Shown one piece after another: positions 1 through 5,881 of a stretch of 6,233 nt of DNA. The notes beneath the pieces were generated by a model. That model was not told the origin of the DNA and did no database searches. It worked only from the letters and a program-made list of their open reading frames with translations. Source of the stretch: Verrucomicrobiota bacterium (GTDB lineage: Bacteria > Verrucomicrobiota > Verrucomicrobiia > Limisphaerales > CAZBKV01). Every line of letters starts with the position of its first letter. The first letter of the stretch is position 1. The DNA lies in contig JAGHDA010000442.1 of assembly GCA_021160185.1 (NCBI GenBank), positions 1 to 6,233 on the forward strand, written 5' to 3'. The position numbers and the translations under genes were made by a program.

Positions 1-538
1 CGCCCGCGCCTCGGCCCCCGTTCCACCTCCTGCAAAAGACGCGCCTCCAGAGTCCGCCCCGGCCGCCTACGAGGAACCCCTTGCGCGGGTATGGGAGGCA
101 TTTCTGGCGCGCTTGGAGAAGGAACGAGTGCGCACGCGCAGATACCTGAAGAATGCTGTTCCGCTCCGCCTGGAGGGCCGTCGTCTGACGGCGGCGATCC
201 AGGGGCGCGAGGCCGAAAAAACGCTTACGCTCCTGAAGGACGCCAGGACGCAGGCGGCTCTCAATCGCCGTCTGGCCGCCCTGGACATGGGCCCCACGGA
301 AATCGCTTTTGAGCTCGCCCCCCGTGGAGGCAATCGCGAGCAAGAACCCGCTTCTGGCGCCGGCGCGCCTCCGAACAACGCGGCTCGGCCGGCCCGAAGC
401 GCCCCGAGCGGCGGCGGCAAGCTGGACCCCGAAACTTTTCGCGACGATCCGTTGATTCGCGAGGCGCTCCGCATTTTCGAAGGCAAACTGGCGAAGCGAG
501 TCGAGGCGAAAAATTCCCCTTCCGAGGCGTCCTCGTGA
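1..538 (+). CDS. dnaX: DNA polymerase III subunit gamma/tau, C-terminal part (5' truncated by window)
   Basis: The gene is open from the left edge (first full codon at base 2) and stops with TGA at 536-538, so 178 C-terminal residues are visible. The AAA+ ATPase core that loads the sliding clamp lies outside the window. What is seen: an Ala/Pro-rich linker (first ~22 residues); a compact helical domain beginning 'EEPLARVWEAFLARL' with 'TLTLLKDARTQAALNRRL' and 'EIAFEL', the layout of the DnaX domain that follows the clamp-loader core; a second Gly/Ala/Pro/Asn linker; and a C-terminal peptide 'DPLIREALRIFEGKL' of the type found at the end of many non-enterobacterial DnaX proteins. The call rests on that pattern plus the immediate ybaB and recR neighbours, a textbook synteny. 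Known role of the family: clamp-loader scaffold of the replisome in the cytoplasm. A gamma/tau frameshift site cannot be judged from this fragment. A TTG-initiated short ORF inside it is only the same frame, not a separate gene. Confidence 0.88.
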   Translation, partial: ARASAPVPPPAKDAPPESAPAAYEEPLARVWEAFLARLEKERVRTRRYLKNAVPLRLEGRRLTAAIQGREAEKTLTLLKDARTQAALNRRLAALDMGPTEIAFELAPRGGNREQEPASGAGAPPNNAARPARSAPSGGGKLDPETFRDDPLIREALRIFEGKLAKRVEAKNSPSEASS

Positions 539-590
539 GGCAACTTCCGGATCGACCTCAGGTCGGGGATGCGTTCCAATCTCTCCCACT

Positions 591-902
591 ATGGCAAACC
601 TAGGCAAACTGTTCAAACAGGCCACGCGCATTCAACAGCAGATCCAGGCCGCCCAGGAGTCGCTGGCCCAACGGACCGTGGAAGCGGCCAGCGGGGGCGG
701 GGCCGTAAAAGTAGTGGCCCGCTGCGACGAAACCATCCAATCCATCAAAATCGATCCCAAAGCGATCGACCCCGAAGATCCGGAAATGCTTGAGGACTTG
801 GTGCTCGCCGCGGTGAACAGCGCGTTGGAGAAAGCGAAAGCCACGGCGAAAGAAGAGCTGTCCAAGGCCGCAGGGGGCCTGCCGCTGCCTGGGTTCCTGT
901 GA
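591..902 (+). CDS. ybaB: YbaB/EbfC family nucleoid-associated DNA-binding protein
   Basis: This encodes 103 residues, the usual length of the family. It starts 'MANLGKLFKQA', has a long N-terminal helix (about residues 3-33, rich in Gln/Ala), the characteristic 'GGGAVKVVARCD' strand after the Gly-rich turn (about 35-47), 'IKIDPKAIDPEDPEMLEDLV' (about 52-71), and a second long helix 'AAVNSALEKAKATAKEEL', ending in a short Gly/Pro/Leu tail. Family members are small homodimers shaped like tweezers that bind DNA and compact the nucleoid. Their genes commonly sit between dnaX and recR, as here (52 nt after dnaX, 25 nt before recR). The ATG at 591 is the only sensible start because the family motif begins at once. 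No Shine-Dalgarno is visible in the pyrimidine-rich 20 nt upstream, so translation may depend on other initiation signals. Recognition is secure; its exact role in this organism is not shown by the sequence. Confidence 0.95.
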   Translation: MANLGKLFKQATRIQQQIQAAQESLAQRTVEAASGGGAVKVVARCDETIQSIKIDPKAIDPEDPEMLEDLVLAAVNSALEKAKATAKEELSKAAGGLPLPGFL

Positions 903-927
903 GCGCCCGCGGCCTACTGAGCTTGGA

Positions 928-1542
928 ATGGAAAAGCCCATGCACGCCCTGCCGCCCTCGCTTCGGGAGCTGATCGCCGCCCTGAACGGCTTGCCGGGCG
1001 TCGGCCCGCGCACGGCGGAGCGGTTGGCCCTTTACTTGGTCCAGACCAACCGGGAGGCGGCCGAGCAACTGGTCCGCCGTCTGGCCAAGGCGTGCGAACG
1101 GCTCCAGTTCTGCGAGCAATGCGGGGCGTTGACCGAAACCCAGCCCTGCCCCGTCTGCGCCGACCCGGAGCGGGATCAAAGCATGATTTGCGTGGTGGAA
1201 AAGCCGGTGGATATTCCCCTCATCGAGCGGGCTCGAGTCTACCGCGGACTCTATCATGTGCTGGGCGGAAAAATCTCCCCGCTCCGCGGCGTGGAGCCGG
1301 AAGACCTCAGGATCGCTCAACTGGAAGAGCGGGTCCGCCGCGGCGGCGTTCGGGAGGTGATCCTGGCCCTGCCCACCGACGTGGAAGGAGACGCGACCGC
1401 GCACTATCTGGCCGAAACGCTGGGGGGGCTGGGCGTGAAGCTGACGCGGCTGGGTTACGGCATGCCGGCGGGAGCGGAGTTGGAGCACACAGATGAATTG
1501 ACTCTGGGCCGCGCCATGGAAGGGCGCGCCGAGTTGGGCTAG
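928..1542 (+). CDS. recR: Recombination mediator protein RecR
   Basis: This encodes 204 residues, the normal length for RecR. Domain order: helix-hairpin-helix 'LPGVGPRTAERLALYL' (residues 22-37), a four-cysteine zinc finger (C62, C65, C74, C77 in 'FCEQCGALTETQPCPVC'), then a Toprim domain from 'ICVVE' (87-91, acidic E91) through 'LPTDVEGDATAHYL' (148-161), and the conserved C-terminal stretch 'LGYGMPAGAELEHTDELTL' followed by the 'GRAMEGR' segment. RecR forms a ring that, with RecO (and RecF), loads RecA onto single-stranded DNA at gaps, in the cytoplasm. It follows ybaB by 25 nt, presumably in one transcript. Start choice is open: ATG 928 is the longest, but the in-frame ATG at 940 has a GGAA six bases upstream and gives 'MHALPPSLREL', closer to the usual RecR N-terminus. 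In the Toprim stretch Leu-Pro replaces the Asn-Pro of the common 'ATNP' form; this looks like natural variation. Confidence 0.97.
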   Translation: MEKPMHALPPSLRELIAALNGLPGVGPRTAERLALYLVQTNREAAEQLVRRLAKACERLQFCEQCGALTETQPCPVCADPERDQSMICVVEKPVDIPLIERARVYRGLYHVLGGKISPLRGVEPEDLRIAQLEERVRRGGVREVILALPTDVEGDATAHYLAETLGGLGVKLTRLGYGMPAGAELEHTDELTLGRAMEGRAELG

Positions 1543-1577
1543 GAGACCGGACGCAAGCCAATACGAAGAGCGTCGAA

Positions 1578-2264
1578 GTGGAAACCGCCAGAATCAGGGA
1601 CAAAGGGAAGGCAGGCGGCCCGCCGCGGGTCGCGGCATTTGATCTGGGCAAGGTGCTTCTGGACTTCGATTACGAAGTCGCCGCGGCCAACCTCAGCCGC
1701 CACACGCGCGCCAACGTAAAGGAACTGGCTGAGTTCTTCCTTGCCGGCAACCTCCTGGAAAGGCTGGAAAGAGGGCGCATCGGGGCGCAGGAATTCTTCA
1801 ACGCCTTCCAAAAGGCGTGCGGGTTCGAGGGAAGCCTGGAACAGTTCCGCGACCTGCTCGGCTCGATGCTGGAGGAGATCCCTCAAATGACCGCTCTTCT
1901 CCCCCGACTCAAACAGGCCGGCGCCCAGCTTTACGTCTTCTCCAACACAAACGAACTGGCGATCGAGCACATTCGGCGGCGATTCCCCTTCTACAAGCTC
2001 TTCGACGGCTATGCGCTCTCCTACGAGCGCGGCCTGATGAAACCCGAGCCCGCCTTTTACGAGGTCGTGGAGCGGCTCACCGGACGCTCCGGACCCGAGA
2101 TTTTTTTCGTGGACGACCGTCCCGAAAACGTGCGGGCGGCTCTGGATCGCGGCTGGCGGGCGATCGTGCATCGCTCGCCGGAAGCTTCCCGGAAAGCGAT
2201 GGAAGATGCCGGGCTGTTGTCGCGCCTGATCCAGCCGGCTGAGGAAGAGTCTCGACGCCCATAA
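1578..2264 (+). CDS. HAD superfamily phosphatase, YihX-like
   Basis: This encodes 228 residues from a GTG start. It is a haloacid-dehalogenase-fold hydrolase with all four motifs: motif I 'FDLGKVLLDFD' (nucleophile D22), motif II 'VFSNTNE' (S122-N125), motif III Lys in 'GLMKPEPAFYE' (K155) and motif IV 'FFVDDRPENVRAA' (D179, D180). A helical cap lies between about residues 32 and 100. The 'DLGxV' form of motif I, 'SNTN', and 'MKPE...Y' match the E. coli YihX group (an alpha-D-glucose-1-phosphate phosphatase), so phosphate-ester hydrolysis on a small metabolite, Mg-dependent and cytoplasmic, is likely; the substrate is not determined. The start codon follows recR by 35 nt and no in-frame alternative start lies between it and the upstream stop at 1494. 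Only a weak purine tract (GAAGAG) precedes it. The first ~17 residues are extra relative to the domain start. It lies in the same tight run as the repair genes, but no functional link is evident. Confidence 0.88.
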   Translation: METARIRDKGKAGGPPRVAAFDLGKVLLDFDYEVAAANLSRHTRANVKELAEFFLAGNLLERLERGRIGAQEFFNAFQKACGFEGSLEQFRDLLGSMLEEIPQMTALLPRLKQAGAQLYVFSNTNELAIEHIRRRFPFYKLFDGYALSYERGLMKPEPAFYEVVERLTGRSGPEIFFVDDRPENVRAALDRGWRAIVHRSPEASRKAMEDAGLLSRLIQPAEEESRRP

Positions 2265-2299
2265 ACCGCGCCCGTGAGCCGGCTTCCAGGGTCCGAAGA

Positions 2300-3283
2300 A
2301 TGGACGAAAACCGACCCTACAGCGAAAACGCTCCGGATCGCCCGCCACGGCGGAAGAGGATCGTCCGTCCTGTGCGCCTGGTTCGTCCCCCGACGCAGAT
2401 CCAGGAAAAACGCGCCGAAGAGTGGCCGGCGCTGAAAGCCCAAAGCCGGCGCCGCGCAATGGACTGGAGCCTGGCGCTCATCAGCCAGGATATCGAATCG
2501 ATCATTCAATTCAACGAGGCGGATCGAGCCTGGATCGTCAGGGTCCCCCCCGACCGCCTGGAGGAATCCAAAAAACTCATCGAACGCTACCAGGAGGAAA
2601 ACCGCTATTGGGCATGGCGGGAGCAGCGGGACGCCTGGCCGGTCCAGCTCCACTGGGGCACGCTGCCTTGGCTGGTCGCCATGTTGATGTTCTACCTCTC
2701 TTCGGGAGCCAACCCGGCGATGATCCAGGTGGGGACGATGACCGAGAGCGTCTTCGCAAGCGGTCAGCTCTGGCGGCTGATCACGGCGACGACTCTTCAC
2801 GCCGACACGGCGCATCTGGCGACCAACCTTACCATCGGGCTTTTTCTCATCAGCCTGGCCATGAACCGCTACGGAGCCGGTTGGACCATGCTCTGCGGGT
2901 TCCTGGGAGGCGCGATCGGCAACTGCCTCAGTTGGGCGTTTCACGCAGGCCCCTACATCGGCCTCGGCTCCTCAGGCGTGATCATGACGGCGTTGGGCAT
3001 GCTCGCCTCCAGCTCGCTGGCGTGGACGCTCCGCGCCACAGGAATGCGCCGGCGGCGCTACTCGGGCTGGATCGCCGGGATCCTTCTCTTCATACTGCTT
3101 GGCCTGAGCCCGGAAAGCGACATCATCGCCCATACAGGAGGGTTTCTTTCCGGGATGGTCTTCGGAATGCTCCTGACGTTTCTGGGGGTGCGGTGGATCC
3201 TTAGTTGGAAAGCCAACGCCGTGGCGGGATTTCTGACCGCGGCGCTGGTCATGGGCTCTTGGGTCCTGGCCGCTACAGGGTAA
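2300..3283 (+). CDS. Rhomboid family intramembrane serine protease
   Basis: This encodes 327 residues. The rhomboid core is clear: after 'LWRLITATTLH' comes the H-x4-H-x3-N motif (H167, H172, N176), then the catalytic 'GSSG' (GxSG, Ser225) in 'GLGSSGVIMTALGML', and the partner 'AHTGGF' (His278). About six hydrophobic segments are visible, around residues 121-136, 172-188, 195-214, 220-240, 257-270 and 279-298, plus a final one at 305-325, consistent with a 6-TM core with one added helix. The first ~115 residues are soluble and very basic near the start ('PPRRKRIVRPVRLVRP'), then carry a small alpha/beta-like domain ('WSLALISQDIESIIQFNEA', 'AWIVRVPPDRL', 'LIERYQEENRYW') reminiscent of the cytoplasmic domain of GlpG-type rhomboids. 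The protein would sit in the inner membrane and cleave transmembrane substrates within the bilayer; no substrate can be inferred. An AGGG eight bases before the ATG can serve as ribosome binding site. It is the last gene of the co-directional run, 35 nt after the HAD gene. Confidence 0.92.
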   Translation: MDENRPYSENAPDRPPRRKRIVRPVRLVRPPTQIQEKRAEEWPALKAQSRRRAMDWSLALISQDIESIIQFNEADRAWIVRVPPDRLEESKKLIERYQEENRYWAWREQRDAWPVQLHWGTLPWLVAMLMFYLSSGANPAMIQVGTMTESVFASGQLWRLITATTLHADTAHLATNLTIGLFLISLAMNRYGAGWTMLCGFLGGAIGNCLSWAFHAGPYIGLGSSGVIMTALGMLASSSLAWTLRATGMRRRRYSGWIAGILLFILLGLSPESDIIAHTGGFLSGMVFGMLLTFLGVRWILSWKANAVAGFLTAALVMGSWVLAATG

Positions 3284-3395
3284 ACAGACTCTCTTCGGCC
3301 GCTGATAAAAAGGCAATCCCCCAACTTGGTCCGCCTCTTCTTTCAGCGGATCATCTTCAACGACTCTTCTCGTAGATCCTCCGCCGAATCAGCAT

Positions 3396-3416
3396 AAAAA
3401 GCGCCGACGAGCGGCG
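3396..3416 (-). terminator. Rho-independent terminator, minus strand
   Basis: Read on the minus strand, CGCCG (3416-3412), a 5-nt loop and CGGCG (3406-3402) form a perfect 5-bp GC-only stem, followed by C and five U (3400-3396). This is the usual intrinsic terminator layout. It lies about 350 nt beyond the stop of the secreted-protein gene, the nearest convincing minus-strand gene, and would prevent read-through into the rhomboid gene on the opposite strand. The stem is short, so efficiency is uncertain. Confidence 0.6.
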
Positions 3417-3622
3417 TTACAGGAAAGCTCCAGCTCCTTCCACACCTTCAGCGCCGGCGCTTTCGGCCCAAAACGGCTTCAAGGCCGGCACAAACTTGTG
3501 GAACGGGACATTCATCCTTTCCAACACGCTTTTCTTCCGCTCGCCCCGCTCCTTCCTGCAACGATAGCATCTGTAGGAATTTTCACCCCTACGGTGGAAA
3601 CTCCTGGCAATCGCCAAGATTT

Positions 3623-3668
3623 ATCGGGGCGGCGCCAATCAGGCTTTGTGCGCCGGCGCCGCCCGGAT
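3623..3668. repeat. Long GC-rich inverted repeat (hairpin) between convergent genes
   Basis: GGGCGGCGCC (3627-3636) and GGCGCCGCCC (3655-3664) are exact reverse complements around an 18-nt loop. Beyond one G/G mismatch the pairing continues for three more bases (ATC 3623-3625 with GAT 3666-3668). No T-tract follows on either strand, so it is not a standard intrinsic terminator. Lying about 100 nt past the stop of the minus-strand gene, it could block exonucleases at an mRNA 3' end, or be a remnant of a mobile repeat. Confidence 0.6.
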
Positions 3669-3766
3669 TGATCGGCTTGTGGAGAGGCGCCTAAAGAATC
3701 CGCGCTCGGTGAATTAAAGCTTTGTATGGATTCCAAGAGCCGCCGACGGAACGCCGGGATTCGAGA

Positions 3767-5359
3767 TCAAGGCGCTTCGCCTCCTTCCCCGGGCCGGACC
3801 ATGCGGAAGAAGGCCTGGTCGCTTTCGGGAAGATCCGAGGGCGTAAGGAAGAGAGCGCGTTGTTTTCCAATCACGACGGCGTTGGCGAGGTCGATCGGCG
3901 TCCAAGACCCGGCCACAAGATTCGGAGCGACCTCTAGCTGGAACCCAACGTCGGGAAGAGTCCAACTGATCTGCCATTGAGTTTCAGGAGGAATGACCGC
4001 AATCCCATTCGGATCGGCTGCGACAATTTTCCAGATCGTCTCGTCCAAAGCGGAGCTTGAGAAGTCCTCGCTGATGGGGTCCGGAACTCCGACAATCTCG
4101 ATCTTTCCGAATACCGCCGATAACCCAATGTTGTTCAGGTCATTGGGTTGGACGCCAAAGTAGGCGAAGAGGGGACAGTCGAAGTAGGAAACATCCTCTT
4201 GCGGGAAGGCAGCGACGCCTTGCGTGCCGTCAGGGGCGGTGACTTGGACGTGGGTATCGTCCTGGAATGTAACCGTCCAGGCGCCCACCGGCGTGCTGTT
4301 CGTTAGGATGAGGAGCGTGCCGACTGGGCCATCGGTGACGTTGGTATTCCAGAGCATGGAGTTCCCGGAAGGTTCATTAACCTTGTACATAAACCGGCCG
4401 ATTCCCTGGCCTTGATCGTCGCTGGTAATTTGGAAGAACACCACGTGAGGGGCGTTCCAGTCGATCGAGGTGTCATCGGGACCATACGGCAGATCCACAT
4501 CCGGAACCAGGAACATGTGGGCTTGGAATCCCGAGTAATCCGGCCCCGGGAAGGATCGGATTGTGGTCGTGAAAGAAACAGGCTGTCCCCGACCGACCCA
4601 GCGGAAGTCGCGGGAGGCGCCGTCGCTTTTTTCCAATACCGCGCGAATGCACTGACGTTGCCATTGTTGGCCCGGGGCGCTGGCGCAGAGGAGCAGGCCC
4701 GGCGCGGCTTTGGTTAGGGAAAGGGTCGGCGGAGGAATCTGTGGATTGGGATTGGCAATCAGCTTGATGTTGTCGAGCCAGAAAAGGGTTTGTCCTGTAA
4801 GACCGTTATCACCCCCGGCCCACATTTTGAAGACCACGCCGGCAATTTGATCCAACTTTGGAGTGGCTGGATCGATAGGGGCTTCAATATGTTTCCATCC
4901 TTGGGTGAATTCATCGGTGATGGTTGTTCCCCCGAGCCAGATCTGAGACCAATCTGTAAGTCGGAATCCGTATTCCAGGTAACCGTAATCGCCGGAGGGG
5001 CGCTTGGGTGATTCCGGATCCCAACGGATGTCGAAGGCAAAGGCCTGGTACTGGGCGCCGTTGAGGACCTCCCCGTTCGGGAAATCACGGTAGACGGCAA
5101 ATTGGTTGTCTCCGCCGTAAGTTTCGAGATCGAACGTGATCACGGCCATGAGCGAACCGGAGTCTGGGGAATTGTGAGCATCCTGGCTGAAGTCCAGGAC
5201 ATAATCTTGCTGAGCGGAGCCCCACCACGGTTGCCATGCGGCTTCATTATCGAATGTATCGACAACATAATCCTGCGTTTGCGCAGCGGCCAAGAAGGCC
5301 CCGCTACAAAAGAGGAACAGTCCAACATTAATCAGACGTGGCGTGATCCATGCTTTCAT
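3767..5359 (-). CDS. Large secreted multi-domain protein of unknown function, Verrucomicrobial type
   Basis: This encodes 530 residues. A Sec signal peptide is evident (basic 'MKAWITPRL', hydrophobic 'INVGLFLFCSGAFLAAA', likely cut before Q27); the Cys is not in a lipobox. Residues ~31-201 look like a beta-sandwich carbohydrate-binding-like domain, beginning 'VVDTFDNEAAWQPWWG' and ending 'TLFWLDNIKLIAN', a typical last strand of such modules. After a Pro linker ('NPNPQIPPP', 203-211) comes a second, beta-rich region (~212-430) with 'PGLLLCASAPGQQWQRQCI' and 'FAYFGVQPNDLNNIGLSAVF', then a C-terminal segment (~431-523) with 'EDFSSSALDETIWKIVAAD', 'LEVAPNLVAGSWTPI' and 'FFRMVRP'. From memory, this arrangement recurs in exported proteins of Verrucomicrobiota; none has a function I can name, and no catalytic motif is visible. 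Binding of polysaccharide outside the cytoplasm is a guess from the first domain. Only three cysteines lie in the mature part. By eye the gene is less GC-rich than the left-hand genes. It is transcribed alone, converging with the rhomboid gene. Confidence 0.85.
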   Translation of the reverse strand: MKAWITPRLINVGLFLFCSGAFLAAAQTQDYVVDTFDNEAAWQPWWGSAQQDYVLDFSQDAHNSPDSGSLMAVITFDLETYGGDNQFAVYRDFPNGEVLNGAQYQAFAFDIRWDPESPKRPSGDYGYLEYGFRLTDWSQIWLGGTTITDEFTQGWKHIEAPIDPATPKLDQIAGVVFKMWAGGDNGLTGQTLFWLDNIKLIANPNPQIPPPTLSLTKAAPGLLLCASAPGQQWQRQCIRAVLEKSDGASRDFRWVGRGQPVSFTTTIRSFPGPDYSGFQAHMFLVPDVDLPYGPDDTSIDWNAPHVVFFQITSDDQGQGIGRFMYKVNEPSGNSMLWNTNVTDGPVGTLLILTNSTPVGAWTVTFQDDTHVQVTAPDGTQGVAAFPQEDVSYFDCPLFAYFGVQPNDLNNIGLSAVFGKIEIVGVPDPISEDFSSSALDETIWKIVAADPNGIAVIPPETQWQISWTLPDVGFQLEVAPNLVAGSWTPIDLANAVVIGKQRALFLTPSDLPESDQAFFRMVRPGEGGEAP

Positions 5360-5364
5360 CGTTG

Positions 5365-5369
5365 CTCCT
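5365..5369 (-). promoter_or_regulatory. Strong Shine-Dalgarno of the secreted-protein gene
   Basis: On the minus strand the ATG at 5359 is preceded by AAAGGAG with five bases between the AGGAG core and the start codon, and another GGAG lies just upstream. This fixes the start codon, which is also the one that leaves a proper signal peptide. It is the clearest ribosome binding site in the window and contrasts with the weak or absent ones in the left-hand gene run. Confidence 0.8.
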
Positions 5370-5763
5370 TTCTCCTCGTTTTTGGGTAACTTTACGCCGC
5401 TTCTTACTCTGTGGCCCAGAGGCTGTGCGTCAAGCGATTTGAAGCCTCCGGGATGAGCCGCGTGGGATCAGCAAGCGCCGGAAGAAGGGTTGTTAAGCCG
5501 CTTCGGGACTAAGGAACGCCGATTCCGTTGTGTTGGAAGGATGCGGTACAGGCTAATCCTGGATTCGCGCGGATGAGCTCACGGAGAGAAACGCATATTT
5601 CGACGGTCCATCAGGCTGAGACACTCGTCACGCTTGACAATACGGGCGGGCCTTCCAGAGCAAGGCTTGCTTGAAGAGGCGGACGGCAGGGAGCAAAAAC
5701 CGGAGTTGCGACTTGCCGAGCCACTCAAAAGAAATCGCTGAGGCAAAGCCTGAAAGGGAAAGA
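5370..5763. other. Gene-free spacer between the secreted-protein gene and tRNA-Pro
   Basis: About 390 nt without a supported gene. It must contain the promoter of the minus-strand secreted-protein gene, but I see no well-spaced -35/-10 pair: a TTGACG read on the minus strand (near 5430) has its nearest AT-rich hexamer (TAAGAA) 21 nt further on, too far for a standard promoter. A 13-bp palindrome, AGCAAG-G-CTTGCT (5659-5671), could bind a dimeric protein, though nothing supports a regulator. No good terminator follows the tRNA. Confidence 0.5.
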
Positions 5764-5841
5764 TGGTCGGGACGGTGGGACTTGAACCCACGACCTTCTG
5801 AACCCCATTCAGACGCGCTAGCCAGGCTGCGCTACGTCCCG
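5764..5841 (-). tRNA. tRNA-Pro, anticodon GGG, CCA encoded
   Basis: The cloverleaf folds completely on the minus strand: 7-bp acceptor CGGGACG/CGTCCCG (5841-5835 with 5774-5768), T8-A9, D-stem GCGC/GCGC with GG in the loop, 5-bp anticodon stem TCTGA/TCAGA, loop ATGGGGT with anticodon GGG at 5806-5804 and G37, 5-nt variable loop, T-stem GTGGG/CCCAC with loop TTCAAGT, discriminator A and genomic CCA (5766-5764). The total is 78 nt. It reads proline codons CCC and CCU. G37 following GGG is what proline tRNAs normally carry. It appears to be a single-gene tRNA unit, and I see no integrated element or duplicated 3' end next to it in this window. Confidence 0.97.
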
Positions 5842-5853
5842 ACCGTTGCGAAC

Positions 5854-5881
5854 AGCCTACCCCCGTTTCGGTCGCTTTCAA
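5854..5881 (-). promoter_or_regulatory. Candidate sigma-70-type promoter of tRNA-Pro
   Basis: On the minus strand TTGAAA (5881-5876) and TAGGCT (5859-5854) are separated by 16 nt. The -10 element lies 12 nt upstream of the mature tRNA 5' end, so transcription would start only a few bases before the tRNA. The -10 hexamer deviates from consensus (TATAAT), so the call rests mainly on spacing and position. Confidence 0.45.

Larger units (their letters stand above)
3284..3766. other. Convergent intergenic region without a convincing gene
   Basis: This 483-nt gap separates the plus-strand rhomboid gene from the minus-strand secreted-protein gene. I see an intrinsic terminator for minus-strand transcripts and a long GC-rich inverted repeat (both listed separately), and a loose 7-bp inverted repeat (CCGCTGA 3299-3305 with TCAGCGG 3343-3349) just after the rhomboid stop that lacks a T-tract. 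Open frames here (66-87 residues, some starting at TTG) have no recognisable domain and overlap one another on the minus strand, so I do not call any of them a gene. An uncharacterised small RNA is possible but not demonstrated. Confidence 0.6.

Noticed and set aside
553..565. Small hairpin CGACC-TCA-GGTCG between dnaX and ybaB
   Set aside because: Five base pairs with no T-tract, in an operon-internal gap; not enough for a terminator or attenuator call.
745..1488. Long minus-strand open frame (247 residues) opposite ybaB and recR
   Set aside because: It is an antisense shadow of high-GC coding DNA; both plus-strand genes are certain and the frame has no recognisable domain.
1539..2944. Long overlapping minus-strand frames (306 and 295 residues) opposite the HAD and rhomboid genes
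   Set aside because: The plus-strand proteins have complete catalytic motifs; the antisense products are Arg/Pro/Gly-rich and typical of GC-rich shadows.
3299..3349. 7-bp inverted repeat after the rhomboid stop, considered as its terminator
   Set aside because: The loop is 37 nt and no T-tract follows, so an intrinsic terminator is not supported.
5634..5639. Consensus-like TTGACA on the plus strand
   Set aside because: No acceptable -10 hexamer 16-18 nt downstream and no plus-strand gene follows it.
5659..5671. 13-bp palindrome AGCAAG-G-CTTGCT as an operator
   Set aside because: A single short palindrome with no regulator gene nearby and about 300 nt from the next start codon; chance occurrence is likely.
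5741..5751. Possible terminator after tRNA-Pro on the minus strand (AGGC-TTT-GCCT, then a T-rich stretch)
   Set aside because: Only four base pairs, and the T-run is interrupted and displaced; too weak to support.
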